A stretch of DNA of 47,742 bases from Frankia sp. RB7. GTDB taxonomy: Bacteria; Pseudomonadota; Alphaproteobacteria; Rhizobiales; Xanthobacteraceae. Of this stretch, positions 33,395 through 42,348 are shown in pieces. Both the position numbers and the translations under genes were made by a program. Numbering within the stretch: position 1 is the first letter of the stretch; every line of letters begins with the position of its first letter. The notes below the pieces were generated by a model, which was not told the origin of the DNA, made no database searches, and was given only the letters and a program-made list of their open reading frames with translations. The stretch covers positions 1 through 47,742 of the forward strand of contig JAUEPE010000052.1 in assembly GCA_030403585.1 (NCBI GenBank), written 5' to 3'.

Positions 33395-34996
33395 CTACTC
33401 GTCCTGCTTGGTCGCCCAGTAGAGCATGACCATGTTGTCCGCGCGCTGGGTCAGCTTCACTTTCTTCGACACGCCCCAGGCGAGCGCCTGCTGGTGCAGC
33501 GGAACGTAGGCCCAGTCCTTCATCGAAAGCTCGAAGGCCTGCTTGATCAGGAGATCGCGCTTGCCCGCATCGGGTTCCACGAGGATCTGGTCGGCGAGCT
33601 CGTCGAACTGCTTGTTGCAGTAGCCGGCCAGATTGGCCTCGCCGCGGTTCGGATCTTTGGGATCGTCCCGGCAGCCCATGATGTCGTGCAGCACGTTATG
33701 GGCGTCGAGTGTATCCGGAGTCCAGCCCAGCATGAACAGCGAAGTTTTGTAGCCGCCGGGCTTCAGCACCTTGGCGAAATACAGCGCCTTGGGTTGCGCC
33801 AGCAGCTCCACTTTGATGCCGATACGGGCGAGCATTCCGACGACGGCCTGACAGATCGCGGCGTCATTGACGTAGCGATCGTTCGGGCAGTCCATCGTGA
33901 CTTCGAAACCCTCGGGATAGCCGGCGTCCGCCAGGAGCTTCTTGGAGGCGTCGGGATCGAACTTCGGCCGGGTGAAGTCCTTCGAGAGCGTAAAGATCTC
34001 CGGTGCGACCATCAATGCGGAAGGCGTTGAGAGCCCGCGCATGACGCGATTCTTGATCAGGTCGACATCGATCGCCCGGTACACGGCTTCGCGGACGCGT
34101 ACGTCCTTGAACGGGTTCTTGCCCTTGACGTTGGAGTATAACAGCTCATCGCGCTGCTGATCCATGCCGACGAAGATGGTGCGGAGTTCCGGTCCTGTCA
34201 GCACAGTGGCGTTCGGGCTCGCTTTGACGCGCTCGATGTCCTGGACCGGAACCGGTTCGATCACGTCGACCTCGCCCGACAGCAGCGCCGCGACGCGCGT
34301 GGCCGGGTTTGCGATCGGCGTGAAGATGATCTCCTTCAGATTATGCTCCGGCTTGCGCCACCAGTTCGGATTTGCCTTGAAGACGGTCTTCACGCCCGGC
34401 TGATGGCTCTCAATCGTGAAAGGGCCAGTGCCGTTTTCATGAAGCGAGGCATAGCTCGGGGTCGTCGCGGCGGCCGGCGTCGGTGCCACCGCATCGTTCG
34501 CCTCTGCCCATTTCTTGTCCATGATGTACCAGGTCGCCCAAAGCGCCGTCAGGATCGGATTGGGCGAGGTCAGGACGAAATCGACGGTGTAATCGTCAAT
34601 CTTGACCGCCTTGGCATCGGCGGGAACGCGGCTCTGGAAATTCGAGCCCTTCGCCCGCACGCGCTCGGCCGAGAATACCACGTCATCAGCGGTGAAGGGG
34701 TCGCCATTGTGGAATTTCACGCCCTTGCGCAGATGAAAGCGCCAGCGTGTCGGCTCCGGAGTCTCCCAGCTTTCGGCCAGCGCCGGGATGATCTTCAGGT
34801 CCTTGCCGCGGGCGACCAGGCCCTCATAGACGTGGCCGAGATGCGCACTGGTGGTCGACTCGTTCAGCGTGTAGGGGTCGAGCGACTTCAGCTCACCCTG
34901 GTTAGCGTAGCGCAGCGTCTGGCTCGACGCCGGCGAGACCGCCAGCGCAAGCACGCCGGCGAGCGTCGCCGCAAACAGACTTCGTCCGACTGACAT
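33395..34996 (-). CDS. Peptide ABC transporter substrate-binding protein (system 2)
   Basis: A 533-residue exported SBP_bac_5 protein. The start is ATG 34996 (MSVGRSLFAATLAGVLALAV), with a ggagaggg Shine-Dalgarno nearby. The signal is probably cleaved near ASS-QTLRYA. Mature blocks include LKSLDPYTLNE, GVKFHNGDPFTADDVVFSAER and GTGPFTIESHQPGVKTVFKANPNWW. It has a cluster of cysteines near the C-terminal third (MGCRDDPKD, LAGYCNKQFDELAD). It is the first gene of the twelve-gene minus-strand unit, so its promoter should lie in 34997-35370. The ligand is unknown; neighbours point to a gamma-glutamyl or other small peptide. Confidence 0.92.
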   Translation of the reverse strand: MSVGRSLFAATLAGVLALAVSPASSQTLRYANQGELKSLDPYTLNESTTSAHLGHVYEGLVARGKDLKIIPALAESWETPEPTRWRFHLRKGVKFHNGDPFTADDVVFSAERVRAKGSNFQSRVPADAKAVKIDDYTVDFVLTSPNPILTALWATWYIMDKKWAEANDAVAPTPAAATTPSYASLHENGTGPFTIESHQPGVKTVFKANPNWWRKPEHNLKEIIFTPIANPATRVAALLSGEVDVIEPVPVQDIERVKASPNATVLTGPELRTIFVGMDQQRDELLYSNVKGKNPFKDVRVREAVYRAIDVDLIKNRVMRGLSTPSALMVAPEIFTLSKDFTRPKFDPDASKKLLADAGYPEGFEVTMDCPNDRYVNDAAICQAVVGMLARIGIKVELLAQPKALYFAKVLKPGGYKTSLFMLGWTPDTLDAHNVLHDIMGCRDDPKDPNRGEANLAGYCNKQFDELADQILVEPDAGKRDLLIKQAFELSMKDWAYVPLHQQALAWGVSKKVKLTQRADNMVMLYWATKQDE

Positions 34997-35370
34997 TCTT
35001 GACCCTCTCCACTCGCCCGCACCGTCATTTTTATTGTTCGGTGGGGCCGATCGATCCATGTTGCCCAGAGTTCTCGACCCGTGCAAGCGCCATTCCAGCA
35101 AGGAACGCGCCAAGTTGCACTGCTGTGCAGCAATGCTGGCCGACAATTTAGGGGTGAGAGGCGCGTGGGCGACATAGGACTTTCGGCCAGCCGGGTCCCG
35201 AGAATGAGGGTCGAAACGGCCCGCCGGCGCCCATTCGCGCCGACAATTTGATTGACCATATCCGCCAATTGCGGAAGCCCGTGTCCGGCCCCAGGTCTCA
35301 GGTCGCTTGCGTCGTACACCATGTCACGGCGATACTGTGTGACGTCGCTCGAATCTCATCCGGAGGGGAT
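34997..35370. promoter_or_regulatory. Divergent control region between system 2 binding protein and DUF6489-like gene
   Basis: These 374 bases hold no convincing gene. They must carry promoters for both the peptide-transport unit and the lipid-associated unit. A small dyad TGCAC-tgct-GTGCA lies at 35116-35129, and a strong cggagggg Shine-Dalgarno precedes the plus-strand gene at 35361-35368. No clear -35/-10 pair stands out. Confidence 0.5.
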
Positions 35371-35628
35371 ATGAAAGTTAATATCGAAATCGATTGCACC
35401 CCCCTCGAGGCCCGCCAGTTCATCGGGTTGCCTGACGTGTCGCCAATGCAGACGGCGGTGATGGACAAGCTGCAACAGCAGGTGCTGAGCAACATCGACA
35501 AGGTCTCGCCGGAATCGCTGATCCAGAGTTGGTTCACCTTCGATCCCAAGATCGCGGAACGGTTTCAGGACATGTTCGTGACCATGGCCGGTCTCGGTAG
35601 CCCGCGCAGCGGCGACAAGAAGAAATAA
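35371..35628 (+). CDS. Small conserved protein, DUF6489-like
   Basis: An 85-residue protein, MKVNIEIDCTPLEARQFIGL at the start, with a strong Shine-Dalgarno six bases upstream. It is amphipathic and helical after residue 20, with a charged GDKKK tail, and has no membrane segment. I recall this type of sequence under DUF6489, an alphaproteobacterial family of unknown function, but have not checked it. The middle (SWFTFDPKIAERFQDMF) is faintly like the short helices of phasins or PhaR-type PHA synthase partners. Four bases separate it from the alpha/beta hydrolase, so the pair is co-translated. Confidence 0.75.
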   Translation: MKVNIEIDCTPLEARQFIGLPDVSPMQTAVMDKLQQQVLSNIDKVSPESLIQSWFTFDPKIAERFQDMFVTMAGLGSPRSGDKKK

Positions 35629-35632
35629 ATAA

Positions 35633-36433
35633 ATGACGACCACGCGCGACGGGGCGCCAGGCTCGGACCGGCTTCGTCCGCCGGGCCTTGGCCTGCTGTT
35701 CGCGGAGGCGCGCAGCCTGTTCGAATTCAATGCCAGCATCCTGCTGTCGCCGCTGCTGATGCGCGGACCCAGGGGCGACGGCCACCCGGTGCTGGCGCTT
35801 CCGGGCTTTCTCGCCAGTGATCTCTCGATGGCACCGATGCGGCGCTATCTCGGTGCACTCGGCTACGAGGCGCATGCCTGGCGGATGGGCCGCAATCTCG
35901 GCGGACTGGCGCGGATGCGGGAAGCATTGCACACTCGCCTCACCGAAATCCACGCTGCAAGCGGACGGAAGGTCAGTCTGGTCGGTTGGAGCCTCGGCGG
36001 CGTCTACGCCAGGGATCTCGCACTCCAGGCGCCCGACATGGTCCGCTCCGTCATCACGCTCGGCAGCCCCTTTGCCAATGATGTGCGGGCCACCAACGCG
36101 ACGGCGCTCTATGAGGCGTTGTCCGGCGAGCGGGTCGAGGATTTCGCGGAAGCGCGCGCAGCGATCGCCGGCGATCTTCCGGTGCCGGCGACGTCGATCT
36201 ATTCGCGCACAGACGGCGTCGTGAATTGGCGGACTTGCCTGCTACACCCCTCCGACCGGGCCGAGAATATCGAGGTGCATTTCGCAAGCCATATCGGGCT
36301 CGGGGTGAACCCGGCTGCGTTGTGGGCGGTGGCGGATCGCCTGGCGCAGCCGGAGGGGGAGTTCTGGCCATTTGACCGGGCTGGTCCGTTTGCCATTGCA
36401 TATGCCCCGCCGGAGCGGGCAGTATCGGCCTGA
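35633..36433 (+). CDS. Alpha/beta hydrolase (lipase/esterase-like)
   Basis: A 266-residue alpha/beta hydrolase. The oxyanion region is VLALPGFLASD, the nucleophile elbow is GWSLGG, the acid is probably Asp in SRTDGVVNW, and the base His lies in SHIGLGVNP. The N-terminus has no clear export signal. The fold and short lid suggest a cytoplasmic esterase or lipase acting on acyl substrates, consistent with the wax-ester synthase gene that follows after 46 bases. The product could act in acyl-ester turnover, which is inference. Confidence 0.82.
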   Translation: MTTTRDGAPGSDRLRPPGLGLLFAEARSLFEFNASILLSPLLMRGPRGDGHPVLALPGFLASDLSMAPMRRYLGALGYEAHAWRMGRNLGGLARMREALHTRLTEIHAASGRKVSLVGWSLGGVYARDLALQAPDMVRSVITLGSPFANDVRATNATALYEALSGERVEDFAEARAAIAGDLPVPATSIYSRTDGVVNWRTCLLHPSDRAENIEVHFASHIGLGVNPAALWAVADRLAQPEGEFWPFDRAGPFAIAYAPPERAVSA

Positions 36434-36479
36434 CGAGAAGCGCCAGCAAAGGCGCCCGTCGAATGTAGCGGAGGGAACC

Positions 36480-38030
36480 ATGGCTGACGGTAAGAAGCTG
36501 TCGTCGCTGGATGCGTCATTTCTTTATCTGGAAACGCCGGAAATGCCGATGCATGTCGGCAGCATGGCGATCTTTCGCCTGCCTGACGATTACAAGGGCG
36601 ATTTCTTCGAAGACTTCAAGGCGATGATCGTCTCGCGGTTGCACATCGCGCCGATCCTCAAGGCGCGGCTGGAGAAGGCGCCGCTCGACATCGATCATCC
36701 GACCTGGGTCGAGGACGACCAATTCGACATCGACCGTCACATCTTCCGTGCCAGCCTGCCGGCGCCGCGCGATCGCGCCACGCTCGAACGCATCGTCGGC
36801 TGGATGCATGCCAAGCTCCTGAACCGTGCTCGCCCGCTCTGGGAGTTCTACGTGTTCGAGGGCATGAAGGACAACGAGGTCGGGCTCTATTCCAAGATGC
36901 ACCATGCCGCCATCGATGGCGGTGCCGGTGCGGCCCTGACCAACATGATCTACGACATCTCGCCGATCCCGCGGAACGTCGATCCGCCCGTGGGCGGTGC
37001 AAAGCCGGGACAGCAGCCGCGCGACATCGCGGCCAACCTGGTCGATTCCTATCAGCAGCTCTTCACCCAGCCGTTAGATGCGTCGGCGGCCGCGAAGAAC
37101 CTCCAACTGCCACGCACCGGCAAGAGCGACATCGGCTCGATCCTGTTCGACAACGCGATGTACCAGATCGAGAGCGCGGTGCGCTTCGCCGGCAACATCC
37201 CGACCATGGTCAAGAGCGTCTCCGACGTGCTCGGCAAGATTTCAGATCCGAAGTCGCGCGAAAGCCTCGCTAGCATGGTGTCACCGCCGACCATACTCAA
37301 CAAGTCGATCTCGTCGGAGCGTAGCTTCGCCGGCGTGTCGATCTCGTTGTCGCGCTCCAAGGCGCTGGCCAAGCAGGCCGGCGGCAAGCTCAATGACGTG
37401 GTGTTGGCGCTCGCCTCCGGCGTGGTCCGCCGCTATCTCAAACAATATGGCACGCTGCCGGCAAAATCGCTGACCGCTGCGGTGCCGATCTCGCTGCGCG
37501 AGGAGGGCAACACCGAGGCCAACAACCAGGTGTTCGGCATGATCTGCTCGATCGCGACCAATATCGAGGACCCCAAGGCGCGGCTTGAAGCGATCATCGC
37601 GCAGTCGACCAAGTCCAAGGAGATGTCGCATCCGTTGCGGGCCTTGATGCCGCAGGTCTCCAACATCTCGATGCTAGGCGCACCGATCATCGTCCAGATC
37701 ATGGCGCTGCTGTACAGCCGCTCCGACCTCTCGGACGTGCTGCCGCCGGCGGCCAACATCACCGTGTCCAACGTGCCGGGGCCGCGGCAGACGCTCTATG
37801 CCGCAGGTGCGGAGCTGCTGCACATCTTCCCGGTGTCGATCTCGACACATGGACAGGCGCTGAACATCACCGTGCAGAGCTACCGCGACCAGCTCGATTT
37901 CGGCTTCATCGTCGGCGCCAACATCATTCCGCACGTGCAGGTGATGTGCGACATGCTGCCGGAGGAGTTTGCCGCGCTCGAAGCGGCCTATGTGCCACCG
38001 GCAGCCGACATCAGGGGCGCGGCGGAATAG
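36480..38030 (+). CDS. Wax ester synthase/diacylglycerol acyltransferase (WS/DGAT family)
   Basis: A 516-residue acyltransferase starting MADGKKLSSLDASFLYLETPEMPMHVG, with ggaggga just upstream. The catalytic HHxxxDG motif is KMHHAAIDGG (H141, H142, D146). C-terminal family blocks include NDVVLALASGVVRRYL, SLREEGNTEANNQV and ITVSNVPGP, the last matching the conserved NVPG of the family. These enzymes esterify fatty acyl-CoA with fatty alcohols or diacylglycerol at the inner membrane. No acyl-CoA reductase gene is present, so the acceptor is uncertain. Its neighbours make fatty-acid diols or hydroxy fatty acids possible alternative substrates. Confidence 0.92.
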   Translation: MADGKKLSSLDASFLYLETPEMPMHVGSMAIFRLPDDYKGDFFEDFKAMIVSRLHIAPILKARLEKAPLDIDHPTWVEDDQFDIDRHIFRASLPAPRDRATLERIVGWMHAKLLNRARPLWEFYVFEGMKDNEVGLYSKMHHAAIDGGAGAALTNMIYDISPIPRNVDPPVGGAKPGQQPRDIAANLVDSYQQLFTQPLDASAAAKNLQLPRTGKSDIGSILFDNAMYQIESAVRFAGNIPTMVKSVSDVLGKISDPKSRESLASMVSPPTILNKSISSERSFAGVSISLSRSKALAKQAGGKLNDVVLALASGVVRRYLKQYGTLPAKSLTAAVPISLREEGNTEANNQVFGMICSIATNIEDPKARLEAIIAQSTKSKEMSHPLRALMPQVSNISMLGAPIIVQIMALLYSRSDLSDVLPPAANITVSNVPGPRQTLYAAGAELLHIFPVSISTHGQALNITVQSYRDQLDFGFIVGANIIPHVQVMCDMLPEEFAALEAAYVPPAADIRGAAE

Positions 38031-38052
38031 GAAGTTTGTCAGGATCTTTGCA

Positions 38053-39048
38053 ATGATTGAAATGCCGCCGCTCAAGTTCGCGCAGACGAACGGAATCCGC
38101 ATGGGCTATTACGAGGCGGGCCCTGTCACCGACAAGCCGCCGGTGGTGCTATGCCATGGTTGGCCCGAACTGGCCTTCTCCTGGCGCCATCAGATCAAGG
38201 CGCTGAGCGAGGCCGGCATCCGCGTGATCGCACCGGACCAGCGCGGCTATGGAGCGACCGATCGGCCCGAGCCGGTCGAGGCCTATGACATGGAGCACCT
38301 GACCGGTGATCTCGTCGGGCTGCTCGATCACCTCGAGATCGAAAAGGCGATCTTCGTCGGTCACGACTGGGGCGGCTTTGTCGTTTGGCAGATGCCGTTA
38401 CGACACCCCGGGCGCGTTGCTGGCGTAGTCGGCGTCAACACACCGCATTGGGACCGCGCGCCGATGGATCCGATCGCGCTGTTCCGCAAGCGTTTCGGCG
38501 ACGACATGTACATCGTCCAGTTCCAGGACCCCGCGCGCGAGCCGGACAGGATTTTCGGCAGTCGCGTCGAGCAGACGTTCGACGCCTTCATGCGCAAGCC
38601 GTTGGCGCGGCCGGCGGTGAAAGCGGAAGAGCCACCGATAGCAGGCGTCGGCGCGTCGTCGAAGACGAACCTGGCCTTCCCGCAGATGATCGCGGCCTAC
38701 GATGCCAAGGTCGATCCGCGCACCCCGATCTTGTCGGCCGACGAGAAGAAGGTGTTCGTCGACACCTTCACGAAGACCGGCTTCACCGGCGGCATCAACT
38801 GGTATCGCAACTTCACCCGCAATTGGGAGCGATCGCAGGGGCTCGATCACCACATCAGCGTGCCGTCGCTGATGATCATGGCCGAGAACGACGCGGTGCT
38901 GCCGCCGTCCGCGGCCGACGGCATGGAGAATCTGGTGGCGGATCTCGAGAAGTATCTCGTGAAGGACAGCGGCCATTGGACGCAGCAGGAGAAGCCGGAA
39001 GAGGTCAGCGCCAAGCTGATCGAATGGCGTAGAAGGCGGTTTGGCTAG
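38053..39048 (+). CDS. Epoxide hydrolase (alpha/beta hydrolase type)
   Basis: A 331-residue soluble epoxide hydrolase starting MIEMPPLKFAQTNGIRMG. The oxyanion motif is HGWPE (H35-P38), the nucleophile D105 sits in GHDWGG, the acid is D280 in AENDAVLP, and the base is H308 in SGHWTQQE. A cap-domain Tyr lies in INWYRNF. The Asp nucleophile (not Ser) separates it from esterases and supports epoxide opening to vicinal diols. Adjacent genes encode a CYP102-type P450, which can make fatty-acid epoxides, and a WS/DGAT enzyme. Confidence 0.9.
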   Translation: MIEMPPLKFAQTNGIRMGYYEAGPVTDKPPVVLCHGWPELAFSWRHQIKALSEAGIRVIAPDQRGYGATDRPEPVEAYDMEHLTGDLVGLLDHLEIEKAIFVGHDWGGFVVWQMPLRHPGRVAGVVGVNTPHWDRAPMDPIALFRKRFGDDMYIVQFQDPAREPDRIFGSRVEQTFDAFMRKPLARPAVKAEEPPIAGVGASSKTNLAFPQMIAAYDAKVDPRTPILSADEKKVFVDTFTKTGFTGGINWYRNFTRNWERSQGLDHHISVPSLMIMAENDAVLPPSAADGMENLVADLEKYLVKDSGHWTQQEKPEEVSAKLIEWRRRRFG

Positions 39049-39081
39049 CATTGACGGCCAAAGCAGGGGGAAGCGCGCTTA

Positions 39082-42000
39082 ATGTCATCGAAGAACCGTC
39101 TGGACCCGATTCCGCAGCCGCCGACAAAGCCGGTGGTCGGCAACATGCTGTCGCTGGATTCGGCGGCACCCGTGCAGAACCTGACGCGGCTTGCCAAGGA
39201 GCTCGGTCCGATCTTCTGGCTCGACATGATGGGGTCGCCAATCGTCGTGGTCTCCGGCCATGATCTCGTCGACGAGCTTTCCGACGAGAAGCGCTTCGAC
39301 AAGGCTGTACGCGGCGCGTTACGGCGCGTGCGCGCGGTCGGCGGCGACGGCCTGTTCACCGCGGATACCAAGGAGCCGAACTGGAGCAAGGCGCACAACA
39401 TTTTGCTCCAGCCGTTCGGTAACCGCGCCATGCAGTCGTATCACCCGAGCATGGTCGATATCGCCGAGCAGCTCGTCCAGAAATGGGAGCGGCTCAACGC
39501 CGACGAGGAGATCGACGTCGTCCACGACATGACCGCGTTGACGCTGGACACGATCGGCCTGTGCGGCTTCGACTACCGCTTCAACTCGTTCTACCGGCGC
39601 GACTACCATCCCTTCGTCGAGTCGCTGGTGCGCTCACTCGAAACCATCATGATGACCCGCGGCCTGCCATTCGAGCAGCTCTGGATGCAGAAGCGCCGGA
39701 AGACGATGGGCGAAGACGTCGACTTCATGAACAGGATGGTCGACGAGATCATCGCCGAGCGCCGCAAGGGCGCGGATGCCGTCGACGACAAGAAGGACAT
39801 GCTGGCCGCAATGATGACCGGCGTCGACCGCTCCACCGGCGAGCAGCTCGACGACGTCAACATCCGTTACCAGATCAACACGTTCCTGATCGCAGGCCAC
39901 GAGACCACCAGCGGCCTGCTGTCCACCACGCTCTATGCACTGCTCAAGCATCCGGACCTTCTCAAGAAGGCCTATGACGAGGTCGATCGCGTCTTCGGCC
40001 CGGACGTCAATGCCAAGCCGACCTATCAGCAGGTGACGCAGCTCACCTACATCACGCAGATCCTGAAAGAGGCGCTGCGGCTGTGGCCGCCGGCGCCGGC
40101 CTATGGCATCTCGCCTCTGAACGACGAGACCATCGGCGGCGGCAAGTACAAACTCAGGAAGGGCACCTTCACCACGATCCTGGTGACCGCGCTGCATCGC
40201 GACCCCAGTGTGTGGGGGCCCAATCCGGATGCGTTTGACCCCGAGAATTTCAGCAAGGAAGCGGAGGCGAAGCGGCCTGTCAATGCCTGGAAGCCTTTCG
40301 GCAACGGCCAGCGCGCCTGCATCGGCCGCGGTTTTGCCATGCACGAGGCCGCGCTCGCGCTCGGCATGGTTCTCCAACGCTTCAGGCTGATCGACCATCA
40401 GCGCTATCAGATGCACCTGAAGGAAACGCTGACGATGAAGCCGGAAGGCTTCAAGATCAAGGTGCGTCCGCGCGCGGATCGCGAGCGCGGTGCTTATGGC
40501 GGGCCCGTCGCGGCTGCGGCTTCTGCGCCGAGAGCACCACGTCAGCCGACAACGCGGCTCGGCCACAACACGCCGATGCTGGTGCTTTACGGCTCCAATC
40601 TCGGCACCGCCGAGGAGCTCGCGACGCGCATGGCCGACCTCGCGGAGATCAACGGCTTTGCCGTGCATCTCGGCCCGCTCGACGACTACGTGGGTAAGTT
40701 GCCGCAAGAGGGCGGCGTGCTGATCATCTGCGCCTCCTATAACGGGGCGCCGCCTGACAATGCGACGCAGTTTGTCAAATGGCTCGGCGACGATCTGCCG
40801 AAAGACGCCTTCGCCAATGTCCGCTATGCCGTGTTCGGCTGCGGCAACAGCGACTGGGCGGCGACCTATCAATCGGTGCCGCGCTTCATCGACGAGCAAT
40901 TGTCGAAGCATGGCGCACGTTCGGTCTATCCGCGCGGCGAGGGCGATGCGCGCAGCGATCTCGACGGCCAATTCCAGAAGTGGTTCCCGGCCGCCGCCCA
41001 GGTTGCGACCAAGGAATTCGGCATCGATTGGAATTTCACCCGCACCGCGGAGGACGATCCGCTCTACGCGATCGAGCCGGTCGCGGTGACCGCGGTCAAC
41101 ACCATCGTGGCCCAGGGCGGCGCGGTGGCGATGAGGGTGCTGGTCAATGACGAGCTTCAGAACAAGACCGGTACCAATCCGTCGGAGCGCTCGACGCGTC
41201 ATATCGAGGTGCAGCTTCCGTCCAATGTCACCTACCGGGTTGGCGATCACCTAAGCGTCGTTCCGCGCAATGATCCGACACTGGTGGATTCCGTCGCCCG
41301 CCGGTTCGGTTTCCTGCCGGCCGATCAGATCAGGCTTCACGTTGCCGAGGGCCGCCGCGCGCAATTGCCGGTCGGCGATGCCGTGTCGGTCGGCCGTCTG
41401 CTCAGTGAGTTCGTCGAGCTGCAGCAGGTGGCGACGCGGAAGCAGATCCAGATCATGGCCGAGCACACCCGCTGCCCGATCACAAAGCCGAAGCTGCTGG
41501 CTTATGTTGGCGAAGAGGCCGAGCCGCTCGAGCGTTACCGCACCGAGATTTTGGCCAGGCGCAAATCCGTGTTCGACCTGCTACTCGAATATCCCGCCTG
41601 CGAATTGCCGTTCCACGCCTATCTGGAAATGCTCTCGCTGCTGGCGCCGCGCTATTACTCGATATCGTCCTCGCCGTCGGTCGATCCGGCGCGTTGCAGC
41701 GTCACGGTCGGCGTGGTGGAAGGGCCGGCTGCCTCTGGGCGCGGCACCTACAAGGGCATTTGCTCGAACTATCTCGCCGACCGCCGCACAAGCGATACGG
41801 TCTACGCGACCGTGCGCGAGACCAAGGCCGGCTTCCGGCTGCCGGATGATCCATCCGTGCCGATCATCATGATCGGGCCAGGCACAGGCCTGGCGCCGTT
41901 CCGCGGCTTCCTTCAGGAGCGTGCCGCGCGCAAGGCGAAGGGCGCCAGCCTCGGGCCAGCCATGCTGTTCTTCGGCTGTCGCCATCCCGACCAGGATTTT

Positions 42001-42318
42001 CTCTATGCGGATGAACTGAAGACGCTGTCGGCCAGCGGCATCACCGAACTGTTCAACGCCTTCTCGCGTGCAGACGGACCGAAGACCTATGTGCAGCACG
42101 TCCTCGCCGCGCAGAGGGACAAGGTCTGGCCGCTGATCGAGCAGGGCGCCATCATCTATGTCTGCGGCGACGGCAGCAAGATGGAGCCCGACGTGAAGGC
42201 GGCGCTGGTCGCGATCCATCGCGAGAGGAGCGGCGGCGATGCAGCTGCCAGTGCTCGCTGGATTGAGGAGATGGGCGCGAAGAACCGCTATGTGCTGGAC
42301 GTCTGGGCGGGAGGGTGA
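39082..42318 (+). CDS. Self-sufficient cytochrome P450:NADPH reductase, CYP102 (P450 BM3) type
   Basis: A 1078-residue fusion. The P450 part (about 1-470) has I-helix AGHETTSG (271-278), ExxR E330-R333 and heme Cys413 in FGNGQRACIGRG. An Ala/Pro linker (about 475-495) leads to a flavodoxin-like FMN domain (MLVLYGSNLGTAEELATRMA from 499). The FAD/NADPH module includes RYYSISSSP (857-865) and GPGTGLAPFRGF (932-943). All parts are intact and the length matches P450 BM3. Family members hydroxylate or epoxidise medium to long-chain fatty acids with NADPH and O2 in the cytoplasm. A ggggga Shine-Dalgarno precedes the ATG, 33 bases after the epoxide hydrolase stop. Confidence 0.97.
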   Translation: MSSKNRLDPIPQPPTKPVVGNMLSLDSAAPVQNLTRLAKELGPIFWLDMMGSPIVVVSGHDLVDELSDEKRFDKAVRGALRRVRAVGGDGLFTADTKEPNWSKAHNILLQPFGNRAMQSYHPSMVDIAEQLVQKWERLNADEEIDVVHDMTALTLDTIGLCGFDYRFNSFYRRDYHPFVESLVRSLETIMMTRGLPFEQLWMQKRRKTMGEDVDFMNRMVDEIIAERRKGADAVDDKKDMLAAMMTGVDRSTGEQLDDVNIRYQINTFLIAGHETTSGLLSTTLYALLKHPDLLKKAYDEVDRVFGPDVNAKPTYQQVTQLTYITQILKEALRLWPPAPAYGISPLNDETIGGGKYKLRKGTFTTILVTALHRDPSVWGPNPDAFDPENFSKEAEAKRPVNAWKPFGNGQRACIGRGFAMHEAALALGMVLQRFRLIDHQRYQMHLKETLTMKPEGFKIKVRPRADRERGAYGGPVAAAASAPRAPRQPTTRLGHNTPMLVLYGSNLGTAEELATRMADLAEINGFAVHLGPLDDYVGKLPQEGGVLIICASYNGAPPDNATQFVKWLGDDLPKDAFANVRYAVFGCGNSDWAATYQSVPRFIDEQLSKHGARSVYPRGEGDARSDLDGQFQKWFPAAAQVATKEFGIDWNFTRTAEDDPLYAIEPVAVTAVNTIVAQGGAVAMRVLVNDELQNKTGTNPSERSTRHIEVQLPSNVTYRVGDHLSVVPRNDPTLVDSVARRFGFLPADQIRLHVAEGRRAQLPVGDAVSVGRLLSEFVELQQVATRKQIQIMAEHTRCPITKPKLLAYVGEEAEPLERYRTEILARRKSVFDLLLEYPACELPFHAYLEMLSLLAPRYYSISSSPSVDPARCSVTVGVVEGPAASGRGTYKGICSNYLADRRTSDTVYATVRETKAGFRLPDDPSVPIIMIGPGTGLAPFRGFLQERAARKAKGASLGPAMLFFGCRHPDQDFLYADELKTLSASGITELFNAFSRADGPKTYVQHVLAAQRDKVWPLIEQGAIIYVCGDGSKMEPDVKAALVAIHRERSGGDAAASARWIEEMGAKNRYVLDVWAGG

Positions 42319-42348
42319 CCGCCAACCCAATCGTGCTAAACGTCAGGC

